Below are positions 1 to 7,907 of a DNA stretch of 39,145 nt, piece after piece. Position 1 is the first letter of the stretch. The number at the start of each line of letters is the position of its first letter. The stretch lies in contig CAAEDN010000002.1 of assembly GCA_900754615.1 (NCBI GenBank), forward strand, positions 1-39,145. The letters run 5' to 3'. The notes below the pieces were generated by a model, which saw only the letters and a list, made by a program, of their open reading frames with translations, had not been told where the DNA came from and ran no database searches. The position numbers were made by a program, and so were the translations under genes. This stretch comes from an uncultured Holdemanella sp. (GTDB lineage Bacteria; Bacillota_I; Bacilli_A; Erysipelotrichales; Erysipelotrichaceae).

Positions 1-85
1 GGCCGCCCTTTGTTTTTCGTGACTGCTGCTTCTGTAGCTTTTTCAGTTTCTCAATCGACTTCTTCAGATATTTTGGATTCTCTAC
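1..85 (-). pseudogene. Fragment resembling IS200/IS605-type TnpB (OrfB), cut by the window edge
   Basis: Read on the minus strand, bases 85 down to 2 encode a peptide beginning VENPKYLKKSIEKLKKLQ and continuing with a basic QQSRKTKGG stretch. This resembles the part of TnpB/IS1341-type proteins where an ENPKYL-like motif is followed by a Lys/Leu-rich helix and an SRK-KGS segment. The reading frame stays open upstream to about position 180, but what it encodes there is a repetitive AT-rich palindrome and does not look like the TnpB N-terminus. I therefore read it as the edge of a damaged or rearranged element ending just before yaaA. The rest of the element, including the catalytic DDE-type residues, would lie left of the window. 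The assignment rests on a short motif and is moderate at best. Confidence 0.45.
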
Positions 86-88
86 CTG

Positions 89-131
89 GTATATTGTAAT
101 TGACCCATCTAACTGGTCATTTACAATATAC
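89..131. repeat. 17-bp near-perfect inverted repeat upstream of yaaA
   Basis: Arms 89-105 and 115-131 are complementary at 16 of 17 positions around a 9-nt loop. The right arm core CTGGT-N3-TTACAATAT (113-129) recurs directly at 149-165, 36 bp downstream, inside the yaaA promoter. The repeat could be a two-site operator for yaaA, or a palindrome left by the neighbouring transposon-like fragment. No T-run follows, so it is not an ordinary terminator. Confidence 0.7.
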
Positions 132-154
132 TTCTCCTTTCTTTCAACCTGGTA

Positions 155-163
155 TGTTACAAT
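155..163 (+). promoter_or_regulatory. Extended -10 promoter of yaaA, six bases before the ATG
   Basis: TG-T-TACAAT occupies 155-163. Exactly six bases separate it from the ATG at 170, so the predicted transcription start falls on or next to the start codon. There is no Shine-Dalgarno sequence before either ATG (164 or 170). No good -35 hexamer is visible. This fits a leaderless mRNA. Confidence 0.5.
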
Positions 164-169
164 ATGTAT

Positions 170-880
170 ATGAAAATAATTATTTCTCCCGCAAAAAAGA
201 TGAAAACTATCGATGATATAGACATGGATTGTACAAAACCTATCTTTTTATCGAAGACATATGAACTTTTACAACATCTACAAAATTTAAATTATGCAGA
301 TTTAAAATCCTATTTAAAATGTTCGGATGCGATTGCAAAAAATACATTTGAACAGTTTCGAAACATGGACTTAGACAAAAATACAACACCTGCCATTTTG
401 TCATATTCTGGTATCCAGTACCAATATATGGCACCTCATGTATTTACAGATGAACAAATGAATTATGTTCAACAACATCTTTATATTCTTTCTGGTTTCT
501 ATGGTCTATTAAAACCATTGGATGCCATCACACCCTATCGATTAGAAATGCAGACAAAATGTCCATTTTCACTCTATGATTTTTGGAAGGATACAATCGC
601 AAATCAGATTAATGAGCCCATTTTAAATCTTGCCAGTGAAGAATATGCCAAAGTCATAAGAAAATACAGAACATTAATTGATGTGCGCTTTGTAGAAGAA
701 AATGGTAAAGAAAAGGGTGTATATGCAAAAATGGCTAGAGGTGCCATGGTTCGTTATATGGCAGAAAATAATGTCCAAAGTATAGATGATATCAAGTATT
801 TCTCAGAACTTGGATATGCCTTTGATTCAAAAAACAGTACAGAAAAAATCTTTATATTCCAAAAAAAGCTATCTTCATGA
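170..880 (+). CDS. yaaA: YaaA family protein (UPF0246/DUF328, peroxide stress)
   Basis: The protein is 236 aa and opens with the family signature MKIIISPAKKM, which continues over the length usual for YaaA. In Escherichia coli YaaA limits DNA damage during hydrogen peroxide stress by lowering free intracellular iron, and it binds DNA; that role is family knowledge and is not visible here. An ATG two codons upstream at 164 is in frame, but position 170 gives the canonical N-terminus and lies six bases after an extended -10 element. No ribosome binding site is present. The gene converges on the oxidoreductase gene, and the two share a terminator that covers both stop codons. Confidence 0.9.
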   Translation: MKIIISPAKKMKTIDDIDMDCTKPIFLSKTYELLQHLQNLNYADLKSYLKCSDAIAKNTFEQFRNMDLDKNTTPAILSYSGIQYQYMAPHVFTDEQMNYVQQHLYILSGFYGLLKPLDAITPYRLEMQTKCPFSLYDFWKDTIANQINEPILNLASEEYAKVIRKYRTLIDVRFVEENGKEKGVYAKMARGAMVRYMAENNVQSIDDIKYFSELGYAFDSKNSTEKIFIFQKKLSS

Positions 881-888
881 TAGCTTTT
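864..888. terminator. Bidirectional terminator shared by yaaA and the oxidoreductase gene
   Basis: AAAAGCTATC at 864-873 and GATAGCTTTT at 879-888 form a perfect 10-bp stem around a 5-nt loop. A-rich and T-rich flanks give a U tract in both directions. The stop codons of both converging genes (878-880 plus, 877-875 minus) lie in the loop and stem. Confidence 0.85.
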
Positions 889-1855
889 CTAATAGTTCTA
901 CAACCATTTGTGTTTGTTCTTTATATGCATTATATGCCTCTTCATCCTTGTTTAAAATTACATCCATAAAGTCCTGACATTCATACAACATATGGTCAGG
1001 TTGATCAACACTAATTTTCACTTTTGTATCTTCAACTTTTTTACCAATCTGATCTTTTTTAGGTGAATCAAAATAGACTTCTTTACATACACCACTGCTT
1101 GCACCAGAAACAATTAATGTGCCTGCATCTCCTTGCAGATAAACTGCATTCGGACTTGAACAATCCTTAGCACCTATGCATGTTGCAATAAAATCTGGAT
1201 ACTGCATAATAACAATTCCACTTGTGTCAATTCCATTATATCCAATATTTTTAAAATACTGAATATGATTAGGCTTACCAAAAATACCTGTCACAAAATG
1301 AAGATTGTATACGTTGATATCCATTAAAGCTCCACCATTAAATGCTGGATCAAACGCATTGGTTTGAATATGGTCCTTATACTTTTGATATTTAGATGAA
1401 TATTGTGAAAAGTTACACTGAACCATTTTAATTTCTCCACAATTTGGAAGATTGTCCTTAATGATTTTATAGTTTGGTAGATGTATATTTGTAATGGCTT
1501 CAAAAATATATACACCATTTTTTTGTGCAATATCAAACAATTCATCACACTCTTTTAAAGTAGGTGTAAATGGTTTCTCGTTAATCACATGCTTCTTATG
1601 TTCCAAAGCCATTTTACACTGTGGATAATGTAATGAATTAGGACTAGCTACGTAAACAATATCTACATTTTCATCGTTCAACATTTCTTCCATATCTGTG
1701 TAATATGTACAAATGCCATGTTTTTCAGCAAATTCTTTTGCACGTTCTTCTGTTCTTGAATAAACACAATATAAATTATATCGACCATCCAATCGCATGG
1801 CTTCAATCATACGGTCTACAATGACACCTGAACCAATTGTTGCTACATTCATCAT
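875..1855 (-). CDS. Gfo/Idh/MocA-family NAD(P)-dependent oxidoreductase
   Basis: The 326-aa protein has an N-terminal Rossmann fold (NVATIGSGVIVDRMIEA) and the family's catalytic EKPF motif near residue 94. Its C-terminal half is of the GFO/IDH/MocA type. Members oxidise or reduce sugars, inositols and related polyols with a nicotinamide cofactor; the substrate here cannot be read from sequence. The start overlaps the stop of the upstream histidine kinase gene by ATGA, and AAGGAG lies seven bases before this ATG. Translation is therefore probably coupled, and the gene is probably part of the kinase operon. Whether it is a target or an effector of that system is unknown. Confidence 0.88.
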   Translation of the reverse strand: MMNVATIGSGVIVDRMIEAMRLDGRYNLYCVYSRTEERAKEFAEKHGICTYYTDMEEMLNDENVDIVYVASPNSLHYPQCKMALEHKKHVINEKPFTPTLKECDELFDIAQKNGVYIFEAITNIHLPNYKIIKDNLPNCGEIKMVQCNFSQYSSKYQKYKDHIQTNAFDPAFNGGALMDINVYNLHFVTGIFGKPNHIQYFKNIGYNGIDTSGIVIMQYPDFIATCIGAKDCSSPNAVYLQGDAGTLIVSGASSGVCKEVYFDSPKKDQIGKKVEDTKVKISVDQPDHMLYECQDFMDVILNKDEEAYNAYKEQTQMVVELLEKLS

Positions 1856-3267
1856 GCTTTTTCTCCTTTGGTTTTTACCCAGTTATTTTCTTTTTTCTTT
1901 CTTTGTTTTTTTACTTTTCGATAAATAATGAAGCGAACACCATCATCACTATTTTCACCCTTCACAATGTAATGATTCGCCTTACAAACTTTAAACACAA
2001 TGGAAAGTCCTAAGCCAAAACGACCCCCTTCACCTTTTTCATAAGGTCTAAATAAAGATTCTATACGATCTTCTGGCATTTTTGGTCCATCATTACTTAT
2101 ACACAACCAATCTTCACGAACCTCAATTTTAATATATGACTTCGCATAGCGGAATGCATTTTCCATAATATTTTCAATTGCAACACGCCAGGCTTCAATC
2201 AAACCATCAAAGAAAACCTCTTCCACATCTGTTATGACTTGAATTTCAGGACGAATTACAGCTGAATTCAATACGACCTGTTCTACAACATCTTTCATAT
2301 TTGTGACAACACCTTCCGCATCACTTGCCACTAAATATTCAACACGGTTCATATATAATAAAGAATGAACTTTATTTTCTAGTCTTTGCGCATTATCTAA
2401 AATTACATCAACACTGCTTTCTAAAGTTCCATATGGATAAATTCCATCTTTAATCGATTCTGCATAAGATTTGATTGTCGCAATTGGTGTTTTTAAATCA
2501 TGCGAAATATTATGAATCATATCTTCTTTAGCCTTATCTTGCTTTTTAAGCTCATCATTCATCTTAACAATTGCATTCGCCATTTCACCAATTTCATCAT
2601 CACGATTTAGACGTAATTCTACTTCTTTTCCATCCTTAATTTGTTCAATATAGTCTCGAATTAAATTCAAAGGATGAATTATTGAAAATACCCACATCAA
2701 AATAATTAAAAAAACAATCATGAATGCTATAACAATAACGTAGACTGTCGAATTGATCAATGAATCTCTAAACTGTGTTGCATATGTATCATCCATAAAA
2801 CTAGCTAAAATGATGCCATCATGGCAATAAATCATACGATAATAATATTTTGTACTCGCAACTGTAACAGTTCCTTGCAAAGCACCTTCGCTCTTTGCAT
2901 CCATTAATTGTGATTGATCTAATAAATAATCATATACCTTACGATTCACATTTTTTTGCTGTGTATTCTGATTCGCAATACTATCAATTCTTCCATTTTG
3001 TATTAGACAATTGGTTTGCACACTATCACTAGCCAAAAATGCATACACATCATTTAAGCTATTCGTTTGTTTTGAATCAATTACAGCTACAATTGGTGTT
3101 TGTCGATTCAATATAAGTTCATACATTTGTTTCGTAATAGTACGATCAATATTATCACTGACAAACACAAAGAAAAACATAATAAAAAATATCAAAACCG
3201 TCAAAATAATTGTTAATATTTGGCGTGTTAAGGACATTTTTTGAAAATAAAAGGTTGGTCCCTTCAT
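1852..3267 (-). CDS. Membrane sensor histidine kinase
   Basis: This 471-aa protein has a transmembrane helix at about 16-36, an extracytoplasmic sensor of roughly 135 residues, and a second helix at about 174-196. A HAMP linker follows, then a HisKA domain with HNISHDLKTP (phospho-accepting His256). The HATPase domain shows the N box ENIMENAFRYAK and the G box FGLGLSIV. The SD GATGAGGTGATG precedes the ATG. It pairs with the response regulator gene directly upstream, but a hairpin terminator lies between the two, so kinase and regulator may be made in different amounts. The sensor domain has no recognisable ligand motif. Confidence 0.93.
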   Translation of the reverse strand: MKGPTFYFQKMSLTRQILTIILTVLIFFIMFFFVFVSDNIDRTITKQMYELILNRQTPIVAVIDSKQTNSLNDVYAFLASDSVQTNCLIQNGRIDSIANQNTQQKNVNRKVYDYLLDQSQLMDAKSEGALQGTVTVASTKYYYRMIYCHDGIILASFMDDTYATQFRDSLINSTVYVIVIAFMIVFLIILMWVFSIIHPLNLIRDYIEQIKDGKEVELRLNRDDEIGEMANAIVKMNDELKKQDKAKEDMIHNISHDLKTPIATIKSYAESIKDGIYPYGTLESSVDVILDNAQRLENKVHSLLYMNRVEYLVASDAEGVVTNMKDVVEQVVLNSAVIRPEIQVITDVEEVFFDGLIEAWRVAIENIMENAFRYAKSYIKIEVREDWLCISNDGPKMPEDRIESLFRPYEKGEGGRFGLGLSIVFKVCKANHYIVKGENSDDGVRFIIYRKVKKQRKKKENNWVKTKGEKA

Positions 3268-3309
3268 ACTACATCACCTCATCATTGCTACTCTTATTTT
3301 ATCATAATT

Positions 3310-3340
3310 AAAAGAAAAAGATGATACACAAAGTATCATC
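3310..3340 (-). terminator. Terminator or attenuator between response regulator and kinase genes
   Basis: On the minus strand GATGATAC and GTATCATC (3340-3333 and 3327-3320) pair around a 5-nt loop, followed by TTTTTCTTTT. The response regulator stop codon (3338-3336) lies inside the stem. Downstream, TGATAAAAT about 30 bases before the kinase ATG could serve as a separate weak promoter. Confidence 0.75.
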
Positions 3341-3995
3341 CTAATCGATATCCATATCCATAGATTGTATGAATATTTAAATTTGGAAGCTTTTTACGCA
3401 AACGTCGCAAAGTATCATCTACTACACGATCACTACCAAAATAGTTTTCATCCCAAACATTTTCTAGAATTTTATCTCTAGAGAATGCAATACCTTTATT
3501 TTTGATAAACATCATCAACAAGTCAAACTCTTTTGTTGTTAATTCAATTTCAACATTGTCCGCATAAATTTTTCTTTGTTCTTCATCCAATTCATAGCCA
3601 TCAATACTAATACGATTATTATCATCACGATAGGCACGTTTGATGATATTATTAACTCTTAACACAAGTTCCTTTGGAGAGAATGGTTTTGTGATATAGT
3701 CATCACATCCCTTTTCCAAACCAATAATACGATCAAATTCCTTATCACGTGCAGACATGAAAATAACTGGCGTTTCTGGTCCTTGTAGACGAATTTCTTC
3801 AATTAAATCAAATCCAGATTTATCGTCTAACATAATATCCAAAATCCACAAATGCACATCATCATCCGCTACATGTGCACTTGCTTCTTCATAAGTATAG
3901 TAAGAGTGAACTTCGTATCCTTCTTTGCGTAAATATTGGGCAACTAGATTATTAATATCTTTTTCATCTTCAACAATGCTTATGACTCTTTTCAT
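3336..3995 (-). CDS. OmpR/PhoB-family response regulator
   Basis: The 219-aa protein has a receiver domain with the acidic pair E9/D10, the phosphorylation site D53 (in LWILDIMLDD) and the conserved Lys in the YITKPF motif. A winged-helix DNA-binding domain follows (about 125-219, ending IYGYGYRLG). It is the partner of the kinase encoded next. The start codon has GAGGGTGG just upstream and lies 15 bases after glmM, with no terminator between, so it is probably co-transcribed with the c-di-AMP operon. That links a two-component regulator to c-di-AMP and wall-precursor genes; what it regulates is not visible. Confidence 0.94.
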   Translation of the reverse strand: MKRVISIVEDEKDINNLVAQYLRKEGYEVHSYYTYEEASAHVADDDVHLWILDIMLDDKSGFDLIEEIRLQGPETPVIFMSARDKEFDRIIGLEKGCDDYITKPFSPKELVLRVNNIIKRAYRDDNNRISIDGYELDEEQRKIYADNVEIELTTKEFDLLMMFIKNKGIAFSRDKILENVWDENYFGSDRVVDDTLRRLRKKLPNLNIHTIYGYGYRLG

Positions 3996-4010
3996 AAAGC
4001 CACCCTCTTT

Positions 4011-5345
4011 CTAAAAATTATTTGCTTCTAAAAAATCTGTAACACGTTTCACGTATTCAGCACATAATTCATCTGTTTTTGCTTCCACCATGACACGAAT
4101 CAATGGTTCAGTTCCGCTAGGACGAACTAAAATTCTTCCTTCATCTCCTAAATCATCTGCAACCGAATCGACAACAGCTTGTAATTCTTGACTTTCTAAA
4201 CATGCATTTTTATCTTTAACTGTGACGTTCTTTAATAACTGTGGATAAATAAACAATCCTTCACTTAATTCCTGTAAAGACTTGCCTGTAGCTTTCATGA
4301 TTTCTAAAATCTTTAAAGCCGTCATAAGACCATCACCCGTTACTTCATGCTCTAAGAAAATGATGTGACCACTTTGTTCTCCACCAATCCAGTAATCGTT
4401 CTTTTGCATTTCTTCAAAAACATATTTATCACCAACAGCCGTTTGAATATAATCAATTTTATTCGCATCTAAAGCTTTATATAAACCAAGATTTGCCATA
4501 ACTGTAGTTACACACATATTCTTGTTCAAACGATTCACAGATTTCATATAACGAGAACAAATATATAATATGTAGTCTCCATCGCAGAGTTTTCCATCTG
4601 AGTTTACCATAATCAAACGGTCCGCATCTCCATCAAAAGCTAAACCAATATCATAGTCTCCTTCTCGCATCATTCTTTGTAAACCTTCTGGATGTGTAGA
4701 TCCACACTTATTGTTGATATTTACACCATTTGGCGAACTATTGATTGCATCTACAGTCGCACCTAAAGAATCTAAAGTTTCCACAGCCGTACTCGTAGCA
4801 GAACCATTGGCTAAATCACATAGAATTTTCATTCCTGTTAAATCAACTGGAACACATTCTTTTAGCCAACTCATATAGATTTCCAATCCATCTTCCCATT
4901 CAAAGTATTCACCAATGTGATCACCAGTTACAAGGTCTAGATCAATAAGTCCATCCATATATTTTTCAACTTCTAGAAGTAACTCTTCTTCCATCTTTTC
5001 CCCATTATGATTAAAACATTTAATTCCATTGTCATAATAAGGATTGTGACTTGCACTTACCATGATTCCACAATCAAATCTTTCTTTACGAACCAAGTAA
5101 GAAATAGCAGGTGTAGGGCATACACCTAATAAATATACTTGTGCTCCCATACTTGTAGCTCCTGCTGCAAGTCCTAATTCAAACATATCTCCACTCAATC
5201 TTGTATCTTTTCCAATCAAGATCTTTGCATGTTTTTCTTTTCCGTAATACCAACCTAAATATTGCCCTATTTTAATTGACATATCTAATGTCAATCCTTC
5301 GTTCGCTCTTCCACGAACCCCATCTGTTCCAAAATACTTACCCAT
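4011..5345 (-). CDS. glmM: Phosphoglucosamine mutase GlmM
   Basis: GlmM converts glucosamine-6-phosphate to glucosamine-1-phosphate on the way to UDP-GlcNAc for peptidoglycan. The 444-aa product begins MGKYFGTDGVRG. It carries the phosphoserine loop VSASHNPYYDNG near residue 100, the metal-binding DGDADR motif and the phosphate-binding RPSGTEPLIR near the C-terminus, all in the usual order and at normal length. Its ATG overlaps the cdaR stop by one base (TAATG), with AAGGAGG about ten bases upstream inside cdaR. The cdaA-cdaR-glmM order is conserved in Firmicutes, where GlmM can bind and inhibit CdaA. Confidence 0.97.
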   Translation of the reverse strand: MGKYFGTDGVRGRANEGLTLDMSIKIGQYLGWYYGKEKHAKILIGKDTRLSGDMFELGLAAGATSMGAQVYLLGVCPTPAISYLVRKERFDCGIMVSASHNPYYDNGIKCFNHNGEKMEEELLLEVEKYMDGLIDLDLVTGDHIGEYFEWEDGLEIYMSWLKECVPVDLTGMKILCDLANGSATSTAVETLDSLGATVDAINSSPNGVNINNKCGSTHPEGLQRMMREGDYDIGLAFDGDADRLIMVNSDGKLCDGDYILYICSRYMKSVNRLNKNMCVTTVMANLGLYKALDANKIDYIQTAVGDKYVFEEMQKNDYWIGGEQSGHIIFLEHEVTGDGLMTALKILEIMKATGKSLQELSEGLFIYPQLLKNVTVKDKNACLESQELQAVVDSVADDLGDEGRILVRPSGTEPLIRVMVEAKTDELCAEYVKRVTDFLEANNF

Positions 5346-6136
5346 TACTCTGAATCCTCCTTATCTGATGTATTTTTAACTAACTTAACACTTGCACGCA
5401 CCGTATCCGGTGAAAGTACAACATTTACTCTGTTTCCCTTTGCGTCATACGCTGCTAAAGTTGCATTCGCATCAAAATCTTGAATTTGCCCTGTACAATC
5501 AATCAATGCCTTTACAATTCGAATTGAATTCAATTGATTTTGACTTGCCGTAATCTTTACTGTCATAGTATCTAATACTGGTGTTTCAAAATCACTAACC
5601 TTCTGGTTTGTTCCCACAAGTAATTCTGGTTGAATTGTAAATGTCTTTGTAACTTTTTTAGAAAGCGTAACGTCTATGGTAGCAGGATCAATAACTGCTT
5701 CAATTTTTTCTGGTAAATTTTTTACCTTTAAATTGATGATATTTTCTCCCTCAGAATATCTTTTCAAATCGGCAACTACTTGCACGCTCGACTTAGAACG
5801 GAACACCTGAATGCTAGTAGCATCCCCTGTTAATGAAACATCAACCGTACTTGGTACTCCGGCAACATCATATTTATCAGTATCTGCCAAAACTTCAACA
5901 GCTACATTTCTAAGATCCACAGTTGTTCTTGTATCATTAAATAACTTAAGACTAATATCTTCATAATTAATAACTACACAAATCATAATGGATAAAACTA
6001 AAGAAATAATCACAGATCCTTTTTTATCGAATAATATACGATCTACAAGTTTACTAACTTTTTGAAAAATCAATGTCATTAAACCATGTAATTCCTTGAT
6101 CCATACGGAAGGGCCCTTTTTATTTGGAGTTTCCAT
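5345..6136 (-). CDS. cdaR: YbbR-domain regulator of diadenylate cyclase (CdaR)
   Basis: The protein has one N-terminal transmembrane helix (SVIISLVLSIMICVVI) and then extracytoplasmic YbbR repeats rich in beta strand, typical of CdaR, which binds CdaA at the membrane and tunes c-di-AMP synthesis. An ATG nine codons upstream (6163) is in frame, but the ATG at 6136 (METPNKKGPS) has AGGAGGG nine bases before it and is preferred, giving 263 aa. It overlaps the end of cdaA by 17 bases, so the two are probably translationally coupled. Confidence 0.93.
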   Translation of the reverse strand: METPNKKGPSVWIKELHGLMTLIFQKVSKLVDRILFDKKGSVIISLVLSIMICVVINYEDISLKLFNDTRTTVDLRNVAVEVLADTDKYDVAGVPSTVDVSLTGDATSIQVFRSKSSVQVVADLKRYSEGENIINLKVKNLPEKIEAVIDPATIDVTLSKKVTKTFTIQPELLVGTNQKVSDFETPVLDTMTVKITASQNQLNSIRIVKALIDCTGQIQDFDANATLAAYDAKGNRVNVVLSPDTVRASVKLVKNTSDKEDSE

Positions 6137-7058
6137 GTTGACTGCCCTCCTTCTTTTGTTCATATAAATTTACAATTTCAATTGCCTTAACACGCTCATC
6201 TTTATTTGCATCTTCCTCTTGTTTCTTTGCACGCTTCCCCATATACTTTGCCTGGTTTAACATTGGAACAAGAATAGAAGATGCACTCTCACTAGTTTTT
6301 GGAACCAAAATATTTGTCAAATAACGTTGTAATCCTTCTGGAGGATATTGCGTTAACTGACCATTTACAGCAACTGAAATATTTCCTGTTTCTTCACTAA
6401 CAATAATTGTTATGGAATCTGTTATTTCACTAATTCCAACAGCCGCTCTATGTCTTGCTCCATACTTACTAGGTAAATCCTTTGTCGTTGGAGGAAAATA
6501 AGCCGCTGCACACGCTATTTTATTTCCCTGAATTATAACAGCACCATCATGCATCGGAGTTCCATACTGAAATATCGTTCCTAACAATTCAGTTGAAACT
6601 TCAGAATCCATCACAATTCCTGTACGAATAAAATCGGACAAGCTCTGTGTTCTTTCAATAGAAATCAAGGCTCCTGTCTTTGATTTAGACATTTGAGAAC
6701 ATGCCTCTACCAATTCATTGATCATTTGTTGAATTTGTGAAACAGAAACATCTGTTGTTAAAATAGCTGTTGTTTTCCCTACTTTCTCTAACATACCACG
6801 AATTTCCGGCTGGAATACAACTAAGATAACAACGACTCCCCAGTTTAAGAACATTTCAATCAAATAGTTTAATGCATTTAAGCCAAGCCATACGGCTAAT
6901 GCCTTGACCAAAACAATAATTAATACACCCTTTACTAGCTGAATCGTACGTGAGTTATTCCTTACAATTCTTAGTCCAGAATATATCAATCCCCATACTA
7001 CTAAAATATCCAATAATAATCGAATCAGGAATGTAATATCAGATAAGGATAATCTCAT
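6120..7058 (-). CDS. cdaA: Diadenylate cyclase CdaA (c-di-AMP synthase)
   Basis: CdaA joins two ATP into cyclic di-AMP, a second messenger that controls potassium and osmolyte transport and wall integrity. The 312-aa protein has three N-terminal transmembrane helices (to about residue 80) and then a DAC domain. Both catalytic signatures are present: DGA (in GTPMHDGAVII) and RHR (in GARHRAAVGISE). The C-terminal tail is long, charged and Lys/Glu-rich. GGGGGAATTTTAG precedes the start. The gene is 20 bases downstream of the HAD phosphatase gene with no terminator, so the operon probably begins at or before that gene. Confidence 0.97.
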   Translation of the reverse strand: MRLSLSDITFLIRLLLDILVVWGLIYSGLRIVRNNSRTIQLVKGVLIIVLVKALAVWLGLNALNYLIEMFLNWGVVVILVVFQPEIRGMLEKVGKTTAILTTDVSVSQIQQMINELVEACSQMSKSKTGALISIERTQSLSDFIRTGIVMDSEVSTELLGTIFQYGTPMHDGAVIIQGNKIACAAAYFPPTTKDLPSKYGARHRAAVGISEITDSITIIVSEETGNISVAVNGQLTQYPPEGLQRYLTNILVPKTSESASSILVPMLNQAKYMGKRAKKQEEDANKDERVKAIEIVNLYEQKKEGSQHGNSK

Positions 7059-7078
7059 CTAAAATTCCCCCTTATTTT

Positions 7079-7846
7079 TTATATATTTTTTGAAATTAAA
7101 TCACTTACAGAATCATACTCAACTTGAGCATGCATTTTTACATCTTCATCGGCACATGACATAACAGAACCATGTATACCAAATTCAATTAATGGAATAT
7201 CATTATGTCCATCCCCAATCGCATAAACATCTTCTTCTTTAATATTCGCATATGCGATCAAGAAATCTAAGCCAGTCGCTTTTGAAATACCCTTTGGCAC
7301 AATATCAACCACAAAATTATTTGGATATGCAACAACCTGCTCATAATATAAATCATTGATTTTAGATGCCACTTCTAAAGCTGAATTTGTATCTTCCATA
7401 GATAACACAATTTGTGCAAAATGTGACATATCTAACAATTCAGCCTCTGTTACATCAGGTTTTAAATTTGGATAACGATGATCCACAGCATCTGGCTGCA
7501 GCACAATACGATGACGATGAATTCCATCATTCACCACATAACTAATAACACTATCCAATTTCTTGACACTATGTAAAATATCTACACAGACATCAAAATT
7601 CAAATAATTCGATAGCAATACATTTCCATTTTCATCAAAAACCATACCACCATTATTTGTGATTAAATAATCACATGGTAAATTAAACATTTGAATTTGT
7701 GCATCAATCGACTCTTTCGAACGGCCTGTAACAATTACAAATTTATTCCCCTTTTCCTTCCAAGTTTCAATTGATTTTAAATCTTCTGGCATTACATCCT
7801 GTGCATAACGTAAAGTTCCATCATAATCTGTAGCTAAAAGCTTCAT
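7079..7846 (-). CDS. Cof-type HAD-superfamily phosphatase
   Basis: The 255-aa protein has HAD motif I DYDGTL (nucleophile Asp plus general acid), motif II in IVTGRS, the Lys in PKGISKATGL and motif IV GDGHNDIPL. The C2-type cap between them is that of the Cof/YidA family, which dephosphorylates sugar phosphates, phosphorylated cofactors and similar small molecules; the substrate is unknown. The frame is open 19 codons upstream, but MKLLATDYDG at 7846 is the canonical start and has TTGAGG nine bases before it. It leads into cdaA with a 20-bp gap. Confidence 0.9.
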   Translation of the reverse strand: MKLLATDYDGTLRYAQDVMPEDLKSIETWKEKGNKFVIVTGRSKESIDAQIQMFNLPCDYLITNNGGMVFDENGNVLLSNYLNFDVCVDILHSVKKLDSVISYVVNDGIHRHRIVLQPDAVDHRYPNLKPDVTEAELLDMSHFAQIVLSMEDTNSALEVASKINDLYYEQVVAYPNNFVVDIVPKGISKATGLDFLIAYANIKEEDVYAIGDGHNDIPLIEFGIHGSVMSCADEDVKMHAQVEYDSVSDLISKNI

Positions 7847-7877
7847 ATAAGTATCCTCAACTTTTCTATTTATATTA

Positions 7878-7907
7878 ATTTTATCACATAATTTTAATAA
7901 CAAGCAA
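7878..7907 (-). promoter_or_regulatory. Probable promoter of the HAD-cdaA-cdaR-glmM operon
   Basis: On the minus strand TTGCTT (7907-7902) is followed after 18 bases by TAAAAT (7883-7878), with TG one base before the -10. The -35 lies inside the end of the ggt gene. About 30 bases separate it from the HAD start. Upstream read-through from ggt is also possible. Confidence 0.4.
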
